A stretch of DNA of 12,500 bases. Origin: Sphingorhabdus sp. YGSMI21 (GTDB lineage: Bacteria; Pseudomonadota; Alphaproteobacteria; Sphingomonadales; Sphingomonadaceae). How positions within the stretch are numbered: position 1 is the stretch's first letter; each line of letters starts with the position of its first letter. Location: the NCBI RefSeq assembly GCF_002776575.1, contig NZ_CP022548.1, positions 307,501 through 320,000 of the forward strand, given 5' to 3'. Positions 7,490 through 12,500 of the stretch are shown here, in pieces. The translations under genes were made by a program, and so were the position numbers. Under the pieces are notes generated by a model. That model was not told the origin of the DNA. It did not search any database and saw nothing but the letters and a program-made list of their open reading frames with translations.

Positions 7490-8943
7490 GCGCGTCTTCC
7501 ACCCTTAAAGAACTCTCCAAACGCGATGTTCCTGACTGGTATAATGACGCCAAGTTCGGAATCTTCATCCATTGGGGGGCTTTCGCTATTCCCGGCTTTG
7601 CACCGCGCCTCGGCTCGATTGGCGAAGCCTTTGTCAAAGACTATGACCGGGCGGTTGCGATGGTGCCCTATACTGAGTGGTACTGGAACGCGACCAAAGT
7701 TGCGGGCACGCCCTCGGCTGAGTTCCACAAGGCGAATTATGGCGACGCCCCTTATACGGATTTCAAACAACCATTCGAAGAGGGACTGAAGCAGTGGGAT
7801 CCCTCGGCTTGGACGGAGGCTTTTCGCGATGCAGGCGCCCGCTATGTCGTGCTCGTGACGAAACATCATGACGGACTTTCGCTTTGGCCGTCCGATATTG
7901 CCAACCCGCACCAAGAGAACTGGAGCACAAGCCGTGATATTGTCGGCGAACTGGCGACGGCCGTGCGCGCAGCCGGGATGCGGTTCGGGGTCTATTATTC
8001 GGGAGGGATCGACTGGACCTTCAATCGTCGGCCGATGCGCACGCTTGGCGACTTCATTTCGTCGACACCCGGCGGCGACTATCCGGCCTATGCTATGGCC
8101 CAGGTTCGCGAATTGATCGAGAAATATGAACCCTCGGTGCTCTGGAATGACATATCATGGCCAACCCGCTCCAAATCGCTCTTCCAGCTATTTGCCGATT
8201 ATTATTCGGCCGTGCCGGATGGTGTGGTCAACGACCGCTGGGTGGCGGCAAGCGTTCCACGAGCGTTGCTGAAAATCCCGTTGGTCCGGAAACTCATTGA
8301 TCGCAAAATAAAGGCGTCCTTGGGCAAACGTACTGGCGAGGAATCGGAGGGCATCATCCCGCCACCCGTCCCACACAGTGACTTTCGTACGCCCGAATAT
8401 GCAGCCTTCGCCGAAATCCAGATAAAAAAATGGGAAGCAACGCGCGGGATGAGTCATTCATTCGGCTTCAACCGCAACGATACGGATGCTGATTATGACA
8501 GCGCCGAAACACTCATCCATGATTTCATCGATGCCGTATCGCGCAATGGCAATCTTTTGCTCAATGTCGGCCCCCGCGGCACTGATGCGACCATCCCGGA
8601 CGAACAATTGAAGCGACTGAAACAATTTGGCACATGGTTGCGAGCCAATGGCGATGCAATTTATGGCACGCAGCCGTGGACTCGCTCGGATGGAGAGACC
8701 GAGGACGGCCAGGCCGTCCGCTTTACCGCCTCGCCGGGACGGTTGAACCTGATTTTCAAGGGTCCGATCGCGTCCAGACGATTACGGGTGAAAGACCTGA
8801 TCATCTCCGGTCCAGCTTCCCGCCTTGCCGATGGCAGCCCGGTGACCTTGGAGGTGCAGGGACAGGATCTTCTACTGACCTTCGTGAGCCCCAGCTCTGA
8901 TCCGATCGGCACCGCGGTATCGGTAGCGCTAGCCGGAACGTGA
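7486..8943 (+). CDS. GH29 alpha-L-fucosidase
   Basis: The protein hydrolyses alpha-L-fucosides with retention of configuration. With the chosen start it has 485 aa. Near the N-terminus is WYNDAKFGIFIHWG (about 18-31), then VTKHHDGLSLWPS (about 125-136; the family form is HHDGF), SRDIVGEL, and LWNDISWP (about 220-227), whose Asp (about D222) matches the GH29 nucleophile. KKWEATRGMSHSFGFN (about 314-329) and NLLLNVGPRGTD (about 356-367) complete the catalytic domain; about the last 75 residues form a beta-sandwich tail. No signal peptide is visible, so it is probably cytoplasmic, which fits import by the divergent receptor and symporter. Start: the frame is open to a GTG at 7387 and an ATG at 7471, but the ATG at 7486 has GGGGGA 7 bases upstream and overlaps an upstream ORF stop. 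Linkage preference (alpha-1,2/3/4/6) cannot be read. Confidence 0.9.
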   Translation: MSASSTLKELSKRDVPDWYNDAKFGIFIHWGAFAIPGFAPRLGSIGEAFVKDYDRAVAMVPYTEWYWNATKVAGTPSAEFHKANYGDAPYTDFKQPFEEGLKQWDPSAWTEAFRDAGARYVVLVTKHHDGLSLWPSDIANPHQENWSTSRDIVGELATAVRAAGMRFGVYYSGGIDWTFNRRPMRTLGDFISSTPGGDYPAYAMAQVRELIEKYEPSVLWNDISWPTRSKSLFQLFADYYSAVPDGVVNDRWVAASVPRALLKIPLVRKLIDRKIKASLGKRTGEESEGIIPPPVPHSDFRTPEYAAFAEIQIKKWEATRGMSHSFGFNRNDTDADYDSAETLIHDFIDAVSRNGNLLLNVGPRGTDATIPDEQLKRLKQFGTWLRANGDAIYGTQPWTRSDGETEDGQAVRFTASPGRLNLIFKGPIASRRLRVKDLIISGPASRLADGSPVTLEVQGQDLLLTFVSPSSDPIGTAVSVALAGT

Positions 8944-9048
8944 GGCTGCTGAACACCGGAAGGTCGCCATGGTGGATGCTTGGCTAGATTGTGTCTGGAA
9001 CTTCCCAACTCGCAGCAGGTTATGACGGGCTTTCTCCAGACGCAGGAA

Positions 9049-9072
9049 AGCCTCGCTGTTTCGAGCGAGGCT
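9049..9072. terminator. Bidirectional hairpin terminator between fucosidase and tRNA-fMet
   Basis: A perfect 9-base stem (AGCCTCGCT at 9049-9057, AGCGAGGCT at 9064-9072) with a 6-base loop. On the minus strand it is followed by TTTCC, just downstream of the tRNA; on the plus strand it lies about 100 bases after the fucosidase stop with only a loose T-rich tail. It probably ends the tRNA transcript and may serve both. Confidence 0.7.
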
Positions 9073-9099
9073 GGAATTGGATAGTTTGTATATTTTGGT

Positions 9100-9176
<77 letters not shown>

Positions 9177-9215
9177 CCAACGTGTCTGGAGGCCTTGTGG
9201 GGCGGACCAGAAAGT

Positions 9216-9253
9216 AAAAAAGCGGCCGGCCCTATGAGGGACAGGCCGCTTTT
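9216..9253 (-). terminator. Rho-independent terminator after 5S rRNA
   Basis: Minus-strand arms AAAAGCGGCC (9244-9253) and GGCCGCTTTT (9218-9227) form a perfect 10-base stem, extended inward by CCC/GGG pairing, and run into TTTTTTAC. It lies about 50 bases after the 5S end and 40 before the tRNA 5' end, in the correct orientation to stop rRNA transcription. Confidence 0.8.
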
Positions 9254-9306
9254 GAAAAGGTGAATGGGTTATTTCCTCGTGACTACTGTTCATGCGCCTG
9301 CTGCAA

Positions 9307-9424
9307 TGCCTGGCGACGTCCTACTCTTCCATGCCTTGAGACAAAGTACCATCGGCGCAACCTGGTTTCACGGCCGAGTTCGAGATGGGATCGGGTGGGG
9401 CACAGGCGCTATGGCCACCAAGCA
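9307..9424 (-). rRNA. rrf: 5S ribosomal RNA
   Basis: On the minus strand the gene starts with TGCTTGGTGGC, continues through the conserved CCCCACCCGATCCCATCTCG and GAACTCGGCCGTGAAACC blocks, and ends with GTCGCCAGGCA, which pairs with the 5' end as helix I. The length of about 118 bases is normal. The ends are placed by that helix and are accurate to a few bases. Confidence 0.93.
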
Positions 9425-9561
9425 ATGAAGCAGGCGCATAAGCTGTAATCACGGGTCTTTTAATCGATGTGGCAAGATGATGCACGGTTTTTGATGCCGT
9501 GCATATTGACCATGGGCCGAGCCTAATTGTCCGTTCATCAGGCAACATGCTGTTTCCAACA
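9425..9561 (-). other. 23S-5S internal spacer with hairpin
   Basis: This spacer carries no tRNA or ORF. It holds an 8-base perfect hairpin, ATGCACGG (9480-9487) and CCGTGCAT (9497-9504) with a 9-base loop, which could be an RNase III or RNase E processing element in the rRNA precursor. Confidence 0.55.
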
Positions 9562-9583
9562 TTGTTGTTGATGGCGGGATTCT

Positions 9584-9590
<7 letters not shown>
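9562..9590 (-). repeat. 3' arm of the pre-23S processing stem
   Basis: This arm is complementary to 12392-12420: nine perfect pairs at the outer end, then a stem with two G-U pairs and two single-base bulges, about 27 pairs in all. It brackets the 23S gene as expected for the RNase III stalk and helps place the mature ends. Confidence 0.75.
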
Positions 9591-12391
<2,801 letters not shown>

Positions 12392-12397
<6 letters not shown>

Positions 12398-12420
12398 AGA
12401 ATCCACACCACCAACAACAA
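12392..12420 (-). repeat. 5' arm of the pre-23S processing stem
   Basis: Complementary partner of 9562-9590. The outer nine bases (TTGTTGTTG on the minus strand) lie in the 16S-23S spacer, just before the mature 23S 5' end. Confidence 0.75.
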
Positions 12421-12500
12421 GATTGGAACAATCCTCCCACGCTCCTTGCATAAAAAAGCGCTTCAGATGACCAATTCGGCCTTGCCTGTATGATGCGGAC
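12421..12500 (-). other. 3' part of the 16S-23S internal transcribed spacer
   Basis: These 80 bases upstream of 23S contain no tRNA and no recognisable boxA. tRNA-Ile and tRNA-Ala, if present, lie further upstream outside the window. Confidence 0.6.

Overview
The window looks like chromosome of an alphaproteobacterium, most likely Sphingomonadales (Sphingomonas/Sphingopyxis/Novosphingobium-like). I infer this from the 23S/5S/tRNA-fMet sequences and order, the SusC-free style of glycan uptake through a large TonB-dependent receptor carrying the sphingomonad-typical YSRGYKSGGFN stretch, and the codon use. No database search was possible, so the genus is not fixed.

Left part (1-2894): a DUF2236/MpaB-family oxygenase-like gene on + (its true start may lie outside the window) converges on a Coq4-family gene on -. 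The Coq4-like gene is divergent from a TetR/AcrR regulator on +. The 90-odd bases between them hold two back-to-back promoter-like sequences, and the regulator may be translated from a leaderless mRNA.

Middle part (2912-8943): a compact glycan-uptake locus. On -, a TonB-dependent outer-membrane receptor is followed after 10 bases by a GPH-type (melibiose-family) MFS symporter. Divergently on + lies a GH29 alpha-L-fucosidase with no visible signal peptide. Read together: the receptor takes a fucosylated oligosaccharide across the outer membrane, the symporter takes it across the inner membrane, and the fucosidase trims it in the cytoplasm. The 440-base divergent region holds AT-rich promoter-like DNA, a perfect 8-8-8 inverted repeat and two mutually exclusive hairpins. 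A strongly initiated 43-codon upstream ORF then overlaps the likely fucosidase start by ATGA. No dedicated regulator gene sits inside this locus.

Right part (8944-12500): the 3' end of an rRNA operon on the - strand. From right to left it runs: part of the 16S-23S spacer, complete 23S rRNA with an extended helix 9 that looks like an intervening sequence, 5S rRNA, a strong terminator, initiator tRNA-fMet and a second terminator. A long stem joining the two flanks of 23S marks its processing stalk. All open frames inside 23S are spurious. I found no mobile element, CRISPR array or phage signature.
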